Source: Plutella xylostella (taxonomy: Eukaryota > Arthropoda > Insecta > Lepidoptera > Plutellidae). Taken from it: a stretch of DNA of 64,000 nt. The stretch spans positions 6,076,001 to 6,140,000 of the forward strand of contig NC_064000.1 of NCBI RefSeq assembly GCF_932276165.1, read 5' to 3'. This document shows positions 1 to 10,112 of the stretch, in pieces. The position numbers were made by a program, and so were the translations under genes. The notes under the pieces are model-generated. The model saw nothing but the letters and a program-made list of their open reading frames with translations. It was not told the origin of the DNA and did not search any database. Each line of letters opens with the position of its first letter. Within the stretch, counting starts at the first letter, position 1.

Positions 1-1349
1 AAAAAACAAATTATTATATAATTCTTTATTACCTCGCATATAACAATGTTTCAGTTCAGTTTTGTTCATGTCACTTGTAAAATAATATGCGAGTGGGTGT
101 GTGTATTCCTTTCACCATGAAAACCAATTCATGTTTTGCTAGTTTATGTTTCCCAAGAGAAGCAAATCTTGTCACTTGTGGTGATAAAGTCATTTCGTCC
201 AATAGTGCATCATTTATCCTCGCGAGGCAAATCTTTGACGACATTTATCAGTTTGGTACACATAGTATTTTAATCTTCAGCGGATATGAAGATGTCGATC
301 GCTCTTTGCCAGTGCCGCCATTTCAGCTCGGTTCCCGTGGAACCACATGGAACCTGGATCCATATGGAATCTGTCAGGTCACAAGAATTTCATAAAAACA
401 CTTTTTGCGGATAAAGATGCTTTTTCTTGACACACCATGTTTATTTTTATTTGTAGGTATATAACATTTATAAATAACGATATACCGAGAGTATAGACTT
501 TTATTTTAATTACAAAAATGTTATTTGCGAGACATTGTAAGACAACTGAACTGACACTGACACGCAATTTCTTCATAAAAGACATAGATCATGACAATGT
601 TAACATTCAAATACTACTTATCTATGTGTCTTGTTATTGTTCTATGGTCTTGTTGATAACGCCATCTTACATCTTTTTTGGTAGTAAGAGTAATATAAAG
701 AGATGGCACTACCTTCTACTAAAAGTTCAGCCATTAAGGCACTGACTCCCCCCTGACTTAGTCGGCCGCTGGCCTCCAAAGAAGGGTCACGTCGGTTTAG
801 GCAGCACTGACAGCTCGCGATCTTTTCGTGTACAGATACAAAATCACTGCACATTGGTTGTCATTGCACTTTTTCAACTTTTATGACACCAACATAATTT
901 GATTTGAAATTGAGGAAGCATCATTCTTACACTATATTCAATACATTAAATTAAATTAGATAGTGGGCAATGTTCTCGCGTGACATTACAGTCTCGTAAA
1001 GGTCCGATGAGGAGCAGGAATATAGCGAATGGATCTAAGTGATGACAATACGTAGGAACATTAGGTTAGGATTCATCAAAAACACAGTCTCATGGTACTG
1101 GTTGAGGAATGGTCTCGTGAGGATCTGATGAGGGCAGTAACAAGGTGGTGACTGAATTTTATTTCAAAGATGTTAATAGCTAAAAGCATCGAGTTTGGGC
1201 TATTAAGTATGTTTTTCAGAGAGACAAAAAGATATTTTAGGTTTCCTCTGGATTAGTTAGGTTTACTGGGTTTACTAAATTCATTCGTAACGTAAAATTT
1301 ATAATGACGGAATTTCTTTTATAGACAGTAGTTACTAAAAAAACCAACG
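1..1349. other. No gene seen
   Basis: I see no supportable gene here. The longest open frame (87-395) has no recognisable domain. An imperfect 30-bp repeat (GTCTCGT.AGG.TC.GATGAG) occurs at about 992-1021 and 1112-1141, probably part of an old repeat. Confidence 0.5.
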
Positions 1350-2446
1350 ATAGATGGCGTAATTTGCAGAAGTACCTATCTAGTCACCCTGTCACGGGGT
1401 GACTTCGGTTGGTAACTCAGAAAAAATACTATATGTTATTAATAAAAAATCAAGAAAATATTCAAAGTTTCCATCCTCGCACACAAATCACAAACTCATG
1501 CCCTGTTCTAGGAGTAGGGTCTACCCTAGTGCATTTTCATGACCACTTTTCGGTTCTACCTTTTTTGGCCCAAGATTTATTTGCCTAATCTCGTATTGCA
1601 TAGTAACGTTTGGTCAAAGTCTCGTTTCGCCGAAAATCGTATGGCATAAATCTCGATTAGTAAAAAGTTATTTCGCATTATCTTGTTTAGCCTAATAATG
1701 GTATGGCCAAATCTTGAATAGCCTAATAATAGGTTTATACAAAGTAATAATATTTGTTTGGCTTTAACTTTGACGGAGCGTCTCTCTATAGCGCAAACTG
1801 GTGCCTTGTATTGTTTCCGCTGTTTGGAAAACGCTCCGCTCCGCTTCGCTGCGCTCCGCTTTGGTTTTGATGAACATGTGCACCTAACACGCTCCTCCTC
1901 GCTTTGCTCGTCGTCGCACCTATCTTTAGGTTTCGATCTCATGGGGTTTGTAATAATTATTGTATGTGTATTATAAATGTATGTTGAATTGCTCGTCAAC
2001 TTTCGATTTTTTAATCATTCAATATCGTGATTTTCGGGATGTATGAGAAAAAATACCACAATTTGTACATTTACTACATACTTAATATATTATTTATTAA
2101 GATAACATTAGGAGAAACAAGATTATACATAGGTATAGACGAACATACATTTGAGCAAACGAAACTTAGGTGTTTAAAGATTGTGCCTAAAGAGTTTTAG
2201 ACGAAACGAGCCTTATGACACATAATTCTTGGCAAAGTGATGGATCGGCCAAAAAAGTTTAGACCATACGAGTTATGCGAAATGAGTTTTGGTCAATAAA
2301 GATTATGCGAGATGAGGGGAACCGCCACTTTTCACTTGTGTCCCACCGGTTTCTGTGCTCAGCGGAATAGCACCATTAACCATTATTATTCTGAGATATC
2401 ATCACTTCTTATTCTGAGTTACCCAACATAAAAACACGCCATCTAT
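1350..2446. mobile_element. Old inverted-repeat element split by a younger MITE
   Basis: Inverted arms flank the MITE at 1552-2324. ATAGATGGCGT (1350-1360) pairs with ACGCCATCTAT (2436-2446), and GGTAACTCAGAA (1411-1422) pairs with TTCTGAGTTACC (2412-2423). A small hairpin AGTCACCC/GGGTGACT lies near 1382-1403. I infer an older MITE-like palindrome into which the next element jumped. The family is not identified. Confidence 0.45.
1552..2324. mobile_element. MITE (GGTTC family), copy 1, with 8-9 bp TSD
   Basis: The element runs from GGTTCTACC to GGGGAACCG and is flanked by CCACTTTTC at 1543-1551 and 2325-2333. Both ends are built from degenerate 16-18 bp units such as TCGTTTCGCCGAAAA, TCGTATGGCATAAA and TTGTTTAGCCTAAT. 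The middle (about 1830-1945) is a GC-richer core containing GTGCACCTAACACGCTCC. No transposase frame exists; the open frames across it are accidental. A copy of about 95% identity in the opposite orientation lies at 51,847-52,612. The TSD length fits hAT or MULE superfamilies, but the superfamily is not proven. Confidence 0.75.
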
Positions 2447-2577
2447 TGAAATCATTTTTTAATTAGAATTTTTCTATGGTGTGGTGCCCAAATTTAAGGG
2501 TAAAAGCAAAATAATTATATTTTAACCTTTTTTTATACCTATTATATTAAAAGACCAATTCAACGATACCCTACCTA

Positions 2578-2676
2578 TGTCGGTATGTGTAATATGAATG
2601 TAGGAGGGTAGGTCTTGCGCTTATCAATAAACGATCAGTCTAAGCTTGAACGCGTGTTTCACTTGACCCCTTTACA
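2578..2676 (+). repeat. 5' LTR (99 bp)
   Basis: Begins TGTCGG and ends TTTACA, with the canonical TG...CA ends. It matches 6006-6104 base for base as far as I can read. It is followed at 2677 by TGGCGCAGCCGGTT, which fits a primer-binding site for a serine tRNA 3' end. Confidence 0.92.
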
Positions 2677-2690
2677 TGGCGCAGCCGGTT
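2677..2690 (+). other. Primer-binding site of the LTR element
   Basis: TGGCGCAGCCGGTT starts directly after the LTR. The leading TGG pairs with the tRNA CCA end. The remainder resembles the tRNA-Ser primer sites of Ty3/mag-type elements, which is an inference from known elements. Confidence 0.7.
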
Positions 2691-2840
2691 TAAGTTAAAT
2701 TTAATACGGTTAAATACAGTATATTATTTACGTACAGATCTTCGTTATACTGTAGATAGTAAATAAAAAATAACTGTAGTGCAATATAGGTACCTATAGT
2801 TCGGAGTGAGTGACAAATAATCTAACACCGTAGTAACAAA

Positions 2841-3165
2841 ATGGAGTCCGCATTTGTACCTCCGCCGCCTTTTCATTTTATGAACAATTTGGACAATATT
2901 ACTTCCGGAAATTTATCATCGTCGTGGACAAAGTGGAAAAACTCGTTTATAATTTATAGTGAAGCGTGTGAGTTTCACACTAAGGACCCGAAAGTGCAAA
3001 TTAGTATTTTACTACACGTGATTGGAGAACAATGCCGTGAAGTGTATCAACAGTTTAATGAAACTTTCAAGGACACAGCCACCTTACTTAAAAAGTTTGA
3101 TTCATTTTTTTGCCGAAAAAGAATCTAACAATAGAAAGACATAAGTTTTTCACCAGGAGTCAATA
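2841..3165 (+). pseudogene. gag remnant, frameshifted and truncated
   Basis: Starts at ATG 2841 (MESAFVPPPPFHF) and runs 95 residues. It has the hydrophobic, aromatic gag N-terminal pattern (SSSWTKWKNSF, LLHVIGEQCREVYQQF). A one-base frameshift in the T-run near 3105-3111 ends the frame at 3128. A neighbouring frame continues as gag-like sequence to about 3160, where the element jumps straight into reverse transcriptase. The capsid remainder, nucleocapsid zinc knuckle and protease are missing. The protein is almost certainly non-functional. Confidence 0.75.
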
Positions 3166-5358
3166 CAGGGTGTTTGTTTATTTGTGGATGACTTGCTTAT
3201 CTACGCTGATTCAAAAGAAGAACACGATAAGAGATTAAGAAAAGTATTACAAAGATGTAGGGATATAAATTTAAAACTTAATAAAAATAAATGTAAATTT
3301 TGTCTGACAGAAATAAAGTATCTCGGACACATTATATCTGAAAGTGGAATTTATCCTGATGAGTCTAGGATATCAGCCATAAAAAATATGCCTCAACCGA
3401 ATAATGTGAAAGATTTAGAAAGATTTTTGGGCCTTATAAATTATGTAGGCAGTTTTATACCTAACTTATCGGAAAAAACAAGTGTTCTCAGAGAGTTATT
3501 GCAAAAAAACATTCAATGGAATTGGTCTTTTGAACATGAACAAGCTTTTAATGTTTTAAAAAAATGTTTAACGGATGTACCAGTGTTACAGTTTTATGAC
3601 TTAGATAAATCTGTAGTTATCTCGGTAGACGCAAGTAAGGATGGGCTAGGTGTTTGTCTTATGCAAAATAATTTACCGGTTTGTTATGCGTCAAGATCGC
3701 TAACGAAAGCGGAGCAAGCTTATGCTCAAATTGAGAAAGAATTATTGGCATGTGTTTTCGCCTGTGAAAAATTTTACTCTTACATCTACGGTAGGAGTGA
3801 TGTAGTAATTGAAACTGACCATAAACCACTTGTGAGTATCATTTCTAAGCCAATAGTATGTGCGCCAGCCAGACTGCAAAGAATGTTGTTACGTTTGCAG
3901 CCATATAGCTTTAGGTTGGTTTATAAGCCCGGCAAGTATTTATTTATTGCCGATACGCTGTCGCGCGCGGTGGAGCCCGGGAGCGGCGAGCCCCCGGCGC
4001 CGCGCGACGACCTGGAGGCGCGGGCGCAGGTGTGCGCCGTCGCACTGTGCAATCCGCTCACTGACACTCATTTTATGCAGATCCAAAAAGAGACGCAAAA
4101 CGATTCTGAATTGCAAAAATTAATAGAATATATAAAAAATGGCTGGCCGGATCATAAACAAGGTATTACTGATGAAATTATGCCGTATTGGAATTTTCGC
4201 GATGATCTAACATTATCTTATGGATTAGTATGGAAGGGACAAAGAATAATTATACCAAAATCAATGAGAACTGAGTTATTACACAAAGTACATGTAGGTC
4301 ATTTAGGGCTAGAGAAATGCAAACTAAGGATACGAGAAACAATGTTTTGGCCCAACATTAACTCACAATTAGAGGATCTAATTAAGAATTGCCAGGCATG
4401 TCTCACATTCAAAAATGAAAATTCACGGGAGACTCTCATACCGCATCCAGTGCCGACGCGAGCGTGGTCAAAAGTAGGAGCCGATATCTTTCATTTTGAG
4501 CGGTCTAGTTATCTATTAGTAGTAGATTATTTTAGCAAGTTTGTAGAAGTAATACAATTGCTCAACTTGACGTCTGAACATGTTATTGAACAATTAAAAA
4601 TAATTTTTAGTAGGCAGGGCATTCCAGAAACCTGTATGACAGATAACGGACCAGAATTTAGCTCCTCCAGCTTTACAAAATTTTCAAGAGAATGGAATTT
4701 TAATCATGTGACGTCATCACCACGGTATCCTCAGTCTAATGGACAAACAGAAAGATTTGTACAAACAATAAAAAATATTCTAAAAAAGACGAGATATGAC
4801 GGCTCGGATTTTAGACTAGCATTATTAGAGTTACTAAATACCCCAATTAGTAGTACGTTAGCATCTCCTTCGGAGTTATTGAACAGTAGAAAATTAAGGA
4901 GTGTTATACCGTGCACACCAAACCTTCTTATTCCAAAGATACATAAAAATGTTAAAAGTGAATTAGAAATTCGACAGCAAAAACAAAAGAAACATTATGA
5001 TAAAAGGGCGCGTGATATGTTATCTTTGAAAGTGGGACAAAAGGTAAAAGTACGTATAAATAAAAGTTGGCAAAATGCAATAGTCAGGGCATTGCGAGGA
5101 ACAAGGTCATATGTAATTGATGTACAGGGTGGTGGTACCTTGATAAGAAATAGACGCCACTTATTGATAGACTCGGAGCATAGACGCGACCGCGAGCCAG
5201 CTGATTTCACTACTCAGTCAATGACCTTGCCGTATGATGACATAGTAGTAGCTGAAAATCCCCCTGTAAACGTATCTCACTCTCACAATGTGGCTGGTAC
5301 TCAACGTGTGACTCGTTTTGGCAGGACCGTGAGGCCGCCTGACCGCTGGGGCTATTAG
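3166..5358 (+). CDS. Truncated pol: RT 3' half, RNase H, integrase
   Basis: One long frame, 724 residues if counted from the internal ATG at 3184. The polymerase box F-V-D-D lies right at the start, so fingers and most of the palm are gone. RT thumb and connection follow. RNase H is marked by VDASKDGLG, EKELLA and ETDHKPL. Integrase has an HHCC finger (HVGHLG ... CQAC) and a D,D-35-E core with TDNGPEF and NGQTERF. A chromodomain-less C-terminus ends PPDRWGY. Residues about 263-290 (bases 3963-4045) are encoded by strikingly GC-rich DNA inside an AT-rich frame. The frame is intact to its stop, but without protease and RT fingers it cannot work autonomously. Confidence 0.88.
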   Translation, partial: QGVCLFVDDLLIYADSKEEHDKRLRKVLQRCRDINLKLNKNKCKFCLTEIKYLGHIISESGIYPDESRISAIKNMPQPNNVKDLERFLGLINYVGSFIPNLSEKTSVLRELLQKNIQWNWSFEHEQAFNVLKKCLTDVPVLQFYDLDKSVVISVDASKDGLGVCLMQNNLPVCYASRSLTKAEQAYAQIEKELLACVFACEKFYSYIYGRSDVVIETDHKPLVSIISKPIVCAPARLQRMLLRLQPYSFRLVYKPGKYLFIADTLSRAVEPGSGEPPAPRDDLEARAQVCAVALCNPLTDTHFMQIQKETQNDSELQKLIEYIKNGWPDHKQGITDEIMPYWNFRDDLTLSYGLVWKGQRIIIPKSMRTELLHKVHVGHLGLEKCKLRIRETMFWPNINSQLEDLIKNCQACLTFKNENSRETLIPHPVPTRAWSKVGADIFHFERSSYLLVVDYFSKFVEVIQLLNLTSEHVIEQLKIIFSRQGIPETCMTDNGPEFSSSSFTKFSREWNFNHVTSSPRYPQSNGQTERFVQTIKNILKKTRYDGSDFRLALLELLNTPISSTLASPSELLNSRKLRSVIPCTPNLLIPKIHKNVKSELEIRQQKQKKHYDKRARDMLSLKVGQKVKVRINKSWQNAIVRALRGTRSYVIDVQGGGTLIRNRRHLLIDSEHRRDREPADFTTQSMTLPYDDIVVAENPPVNVSHSHNVAGTQRVTRFGRTVRPPDRWGY

Positions 5359-6005
5359 TCAACAACAATGGCATAATATAAGTACCTACACCTACTTTGT
5401 CTGTAAGCATAAGATATTTATCACAATAAAGTAATTCACGCTACTTATATACCTACCTATGATTTTGTTAGATATTTGTAATAGTTATAATATATGTATT
5501 CAATAATTATGGTGTTAAATTGTATAAAACATCGCCCTATACAAACTAATATACTTAATAATACAATGAATTATTGGCTACTTACTTTGTTATCGCTAGG
5601 CTAACAATGCTAAGTAAAATAAATATGTAATAGTTATTTTGTTTGTTAGTCTATTAACTAGTAAATAAGTTACTATAAATGTCATTTAGTTATATAAAAT
5701 AATGCCGGATTGATTATTACTTGTTATTGTTATCTTTCAATTTAAACATTCAATCTAAGATCTAGGCACTTAGTACTTACTTACCTATATCAACTACATT
5801 TGTTTTTTTTTGTGAAAATATTTGTACTTATACTGTATGCATGTAGGTACCTTCTTAATATACCTAAACTAAATATTCAATTGATTATGATGTGTAATAT
5901 TGAATAGGCATTTTTCTTGCATGTTTTTATTTTTTTTCTCTTACATGAATTTTGTGACTAGCATAATCAAGTTTACTTACTTACTAAGTTTTTTTTTGAG
6001 GGGGT

Positions 6006-6104
6006 TGTCGGTATGTGTAATATGAATGTAGGAGGGTAGGTCTTGCGCTTATCAATAAACGATCAGTCTAAGCTTGAACGCGTGTTTCACTTGACCCCTT
6101 TACA
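6006..6104 (+). repeat. 3' LTR (99 bp)
   Basis: Identical to 2578-2676. It is preceded by the polypurine tract GAGGGGG and followed by the target duplication ACCTA. Confidence 0.92.
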
Positions 6105-6109
6105 ACCTA

Positions 6110-6380
6110 CACCATCAAAATAACCGGAAAAAATATCAGCCCCAATTTACTTGTATGGGAGAGGGAGTACCCCAATATTTTTTTGGGGTAGGTACTCCCC
6201 ATATCTATGCGAAATATCAGCTTGATATCTTTACCCGTTTCTGAGAAAAAGGGCGGTGACAGACAGTCAGTCAGACAGACGGACAACAAAGAGATCTTAT
6301 AACGGTTGCTTTTTTTCCTTTTGAGGTACGAAACCGTAAAAATAAGAAAAAATATTATTCTGCTACCAAAAAATATACTT
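6110..6380 (+). repeat. LINE 3'-end remnant
   Basis: Contains CAGACAGACGGACAACAAAG and, near the end, a degenerate TTTTGAGGTACGAAACCGTAAAAA-type terminus. These phrases are hallmarks of the 3' end of an abundant lepidopteran LINE. Only the tail is present. It directly abuts the LTR element. Confidence 0.5.
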
Positions 6381-6446
6381 ACAAACATACAAACATACAA
6401 TCGAAAACCTCCTCCTTCGGCAGTCGGGTAAAAACAAGTGAGAAAG

Positions 6447-6608
6447 GGGGTCATTCTGAACTTTTGTTCTACGAGTTTTAAAAATGAACAAAAAAAAAAC
6501 CTTTTTCATAGAAACTTTGATGACACGTGACTTTTTACCATGGAAAACGAATATTTTTTTTCGCGAATTTGCAAAACTCGTAGAACAAAAGTTGTTCAGA
6601 ATGACCCC
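6447..6608. mobile_element. Inverted-repeat MITE (GGGGTCATTCTGAAC)
   Basis: Arms GGGGTCATTCTGAAC plus CTTTTGTTCTACGAG at the left are mirrored at the right end (6570-6608). The following bases (GAGTCATCCCCTTTCGGCTTAGTATA) recur next to a degraded copy at about 40,090-40,435 and, inverted, at about 20,775-20,812. The true element may therefore extend to about 6650. Confidence 0.6.
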
Positions 6609-6650
6609 TTGAGTTGAGTCATCCCCTTTCGGCTTAGTATAGCCTTAGTA

Positions 6651-7126
6651 TCTACACTTTAATACCTGTAGTTACCTTTCTACAAGTAAGTAAATACTAC
6701 ATTTGTTTAGAAAGCTAATCGGGTTCCGAGTATGGAGAAAAGTGGCACCCCTATTAATTTCTACTCTTTCCTGGTGCTTACCAGTGTAATTAAAAATTAT
6801 ACTTACCCTCAAATCACTACTTGAAAATAATTGTCAATAAAGTTGGCGAGTAAAAGTTTATGACCCATTGTGCAAACTTACATGTGTGCGTGTCACTGCG
6901 TGTGCTGTGTGAAGAGCATTGAAAACCCAAATTTGGCGGGGCACGTCACCCTGTACGGGCCCTTAACCAAAATATTGTTACAGTATCCATCTAGTTTCAG
7001 CATAGGTACATGGTTATACAGAATAAACCCCCTCATGTATATATAAAGTTATAGTACGTTTTAGCTTTTGAACTGTTTTGTCCCTCTCTGTCAAATAATA
7101 AATTGTTCTTTCTCAATATATTTCAG
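6651..7126. other. No gene; degraded MITE at 7029-7115
   Basis: No coding signal. AACTGTTTTGTCCCTCTCTG and a following AATTGTTCTTT near 7070-7110 match the interior of the palindromic element at 29,059-29,205, so this is a decayed copy of that family. Confidence 0.45.
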
Positions 7127-7129
7127 TAA

Positions 7130-7265
7130 GGGCCACTTGCAGAAACATATTAAATCTAGATTTAGTGTTAAATCTCGATTTAGTGTCAAATTTTATATGG
7201 ACTGACGTTTCTTAAATCGTGATTTGACACTAAATCTAGATTTAATATGTTTCTGCAAGTGGCCC
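7130..7265. mobile_element. Palindromic MITE (GGGCCACTTGCA) with TAA TSD
   Basis: GGGCCACTTGCAGAAACATA at the left is mirrored at the right and is flanked on both sides by TAA. The arms carry TTAAATCTAGATTTAGTGT. Related copies lie at 21,338-21,453 and, interrupted by a SINE, at 23,440-23,815. The 3-bp TWA duplication fits PIF/Harbinger. Confidence 0.75.
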
Positions 7266-7559
7266 TAAGTATACTTTCTTATTGTGAGTTCTTCATAAAA
7301 ATGTGTTATACGTCCGTCAATAATTAACAAAGAATATTACGTTATTGATTGCTCTTGTACATTGTATTTTGTACTGCAGCTATTCTTGTTGATTGTACAC
7401 AACAGTAAACTTTACTTTGTTTTAGTAACCTTGACTCTTTTTTCCGCTAAATAAAGCTGAGAATGGATTGTAAACAGCCTACCAAATTGAATGCCAACAT
7501 TTATTAGTACAAAGCCCGAGATGGCGGTTCGGTATTGAGGCCTATAGGAGAAGTCTTTT

Positions 7560-7900
7560 TTAACCCTTGACGGTAAAAGAAGGGTGTTAAAAGTTTACCG
7601 TGTCTGTGTTATTGTGTATCTGCCTGTGGTAGCGTAGCGTAGCTCCCCAGCGGCTGTGCCGATTTTCTTTTAGTGTTTGTATACTTTTATCCAAAGGCCG
7701 AAAACAGGGCCTTGTAAATTTTACTTATAGCCTTTACTTATATACCTTAGCGTAGCTGCAAAACTTACAATAAGAACATTACTTACTTAAATTAATCTAT
7801 ATTTCAGATTTAAAAGTAAACTTCTTATTATTCCATACTTAGTTACTAAGTTTCATCAAAATTGGCTCATCCATTAGACCGAGACGATTTCCCAAAAAAA
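7560..7900 (+). repeat. Probable LINE tail sequence
   Basis: Phrases such as GTGTATCTGCCTGTGGTAGC and CATCAAAATTGGCTCATCC resemble the 3' untranslated tails of lepidopteran LINEs (compare 24,640-24,830). No open reverse transcriptase frame. Confidence 0.35.
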
Positions 7901-10104
7901 AAACATCATGAATCCGCACAGAATATTGGCTTTTGATAATTAACTTCTCCTCGTATCTGTCTGTAATCCTCACGTATTGAATTTCAATATCTTACTCGAG
8001 AGGACAATGGCTGCGAATTTCATTTGTTTTGTTTTCGATGAGTTGAATGAATTGAGCACTCGACAAGTACCTACGTGCCTCCATTTTTATTGTGTTTGCT
8101 GATCTTTGCTTTGAAGTGCCGCATTGTATTGTACTGTTAGGGTGAAATTATATCAGTGGACATGCCTTAGGCAGGTGTGTTATTTTTTGGGATTTCAGTA
8201 AGATTGGTTTTCATCAATTTAACTCGCCGGTAAGTCAGTAAAATCTCATAAATAAATTATTTATAGAACTTAGGGCCTGTGTCGTTGTATTGTTCTGCTA
8301 TAATACAATACGAGAGACGACGTGGCCGGTAGAGACTAGACGAGGAAGGCGGAGGCAGGCCAAGGACAGAGTCTAGCACTCCTTGTGAGAGACAAAAAAC
8401 GTACACGACCAATGAAATAGTTCCATTGGCATATGGAACGGCAATGGCATGGCAGGTGGAACTTTTTCATTGCTCGGCGTGAGTGTGCCTTCATCGTACC
8501 CACCAATTTACAATTAAACCCCAAAACCCCGGCCCCGTGGTCACGTGGCTCTAATTAACCCCGCACAAAGGGTAATTGGCCCCTATGTGATATTGAGCGG
8601 ATAAACGCTACCCCCCTTTTGCTCTTTGTCCATTCGACGGGGGGGGACGCTCATAAAAGTTATTAATTTTATTTTTAACTAGTTTACCCCGAAGTATGAT
8701 CTGTCTTTATAGATATTTAACGTCAATCTCTCAATCGAAGCGAATCGATCCATTGGTCAATTTTGGTACTGATTTTTTTAATTAACTTTTGCATGTCTCC
8801 CATTCATTATAAACTCGCTTTTCAGCGCATTTCATAGTGGATAAGGGTTTGTAAAGTAAGCTGGAAAGTAAAGCATTTCCGAGTAGTGCGAGCTTCGCAT
8901 CTTCAAAAAGTTTTACGTGGAAATTCATGCGATAAAAAGTACATATCAGTTTTTTTTTGGAAATTCGTGTCAAACTTGCATCATTGCAATTTTTCCCTGT
9001 TTATTTATAATGATTTATAGTTTTTTCGCAACTAACGCTAACCTATTTATTTATCCATCCGATAAGTCCTCAGTATAAGTACCTCTTATCCAGTGTACCG
9101 AACTTCCACAATCGCTTAACTTTACTCCTCTGGGATTCCACAGAAAGGAGTTATAACAACTTTTATGGTTCTGGCAGAGTTGGGCATAGTTAGCAAGTAA
9201 AAGAGGTTTGTGATGGTTCCCACCTACTTATGCGGTAAAAACTTTACTGGCTGTTAAGAATACGTTTAACTCTTATTTCGATTAAGGAAAAAATATAGTT
9301 AAGTACCGACGTTATGTGTTATACTAACCTGTTTGTTATACTATACTGTACCTGGGTAGTTACAGATCTACTATCTTCAGAACAGACTACACAATACCAA
9401 TTTACGATTTTTAGGTTATGTCTGAGGCATTATAAATCTGGGTTTGGGATTAACGCTGCCGCTGCTTGTACTTCTGTGTACTGCGGGCCACTTCATAAAT
9501 CGAAAAACGAACGAACGCCAGTTGTCACATAATCGGTAATAATTCATCGTCTAGGGTTAATATTGCAGATTGCGCAAACATCATTTGGATTCAAAATTTA
9601 TTGCACAATAAATATATTGCACCATATTATTGTAGGTCTAGACCTACCTAGGGTCCGCCTAATGCAATGAAATAGACCCTTAAACTTAAAACGCATCGGT
9701 TTAATTTTTCCCAATCAAGATTCGGACCGCTGGTCTAACCACGTTTCTCGTGGTATTAAACAAACCGATTGTAAGACAGCTCTATTCGTTCTAGTCGTTC
9801 GAAGTGAACCCCCCCCCCCCCCCCCCGCCCGAGTCCGACCCGGCCAATATCCACAAATCCAATTAAAATCATTAGCGATCGCTTGAGCGAACTCACTTGA
9901 TCCAGGATATTGCACAAAGGAACTCGAAATTGTATAAAGGAATACCTGGGTGCTTATTGGGTGAAATTTTACATGTACCGCTATCACTTAAAATTTGGCA
10001 AGTGCTGCACGCTAATGCTAAAATAGTGGTATTTTTAACCGTCTTCGAAAAAAGAACGCGGTTCTTAATTCGTTGTATATTATGTATCTTTAATATCTTT
10101 ATGT
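7901..10104. other. Gene-free stretch
   Basis: No coding region recognised. A degraded copy of the 26,525-26,760 MITE lies at about 8395-8490 (GTGGAACTTTTTCATTGCTCG). Non-repetitive blocks at about 8520-8600 (with an E-box CACGTG) and 9835-9880 look unlike the surrounding TE debris. An 18-base poly-C run lies at 9809-9826. Confidence 0.4.
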
Positions 10105-10112
10105 ATGTTCAT

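Larger units (their letters stand above)
2578..6104 (+). mobile_element. Ty3-type LTR retrotransposon, internally deleted
   Basis: A complete LTR-bounded insertion with a 5-bp target duplication ACCTA (2573-2577 and 6105-6109). Order: 99-bp LTR, primer site, short gag remnant, pol lacking protease and the 5' half of reverse transcriptase, about 650 bp of AT-rich non-coding DNA, polypurine tract GAGGGGG (5998-6004), and an identical LTR. No env-like frame is present. The very short LTRs and serine-tRNA-like primer site resemble the mag lineage first described from Bombyx (family knowledge, not tested here). Identical LTRs mean recent insertion, so the deletion either predates insertion or followed soon after. 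Confidence 0.9.

Noticed and set aside
87..395. 102-residue frame near the window start
   Set aside because: No domain or splice context and no compositional contrast. It cannot be separated from chance.
1577..1999. 140-residue minus-strand frame, also seen in the inverted copy near 52,140-52,470
   Set aside because: It lies wholly inside a non-coding MITE and shows no protein domain. Reuse in the second copy simply reflects the repeat.
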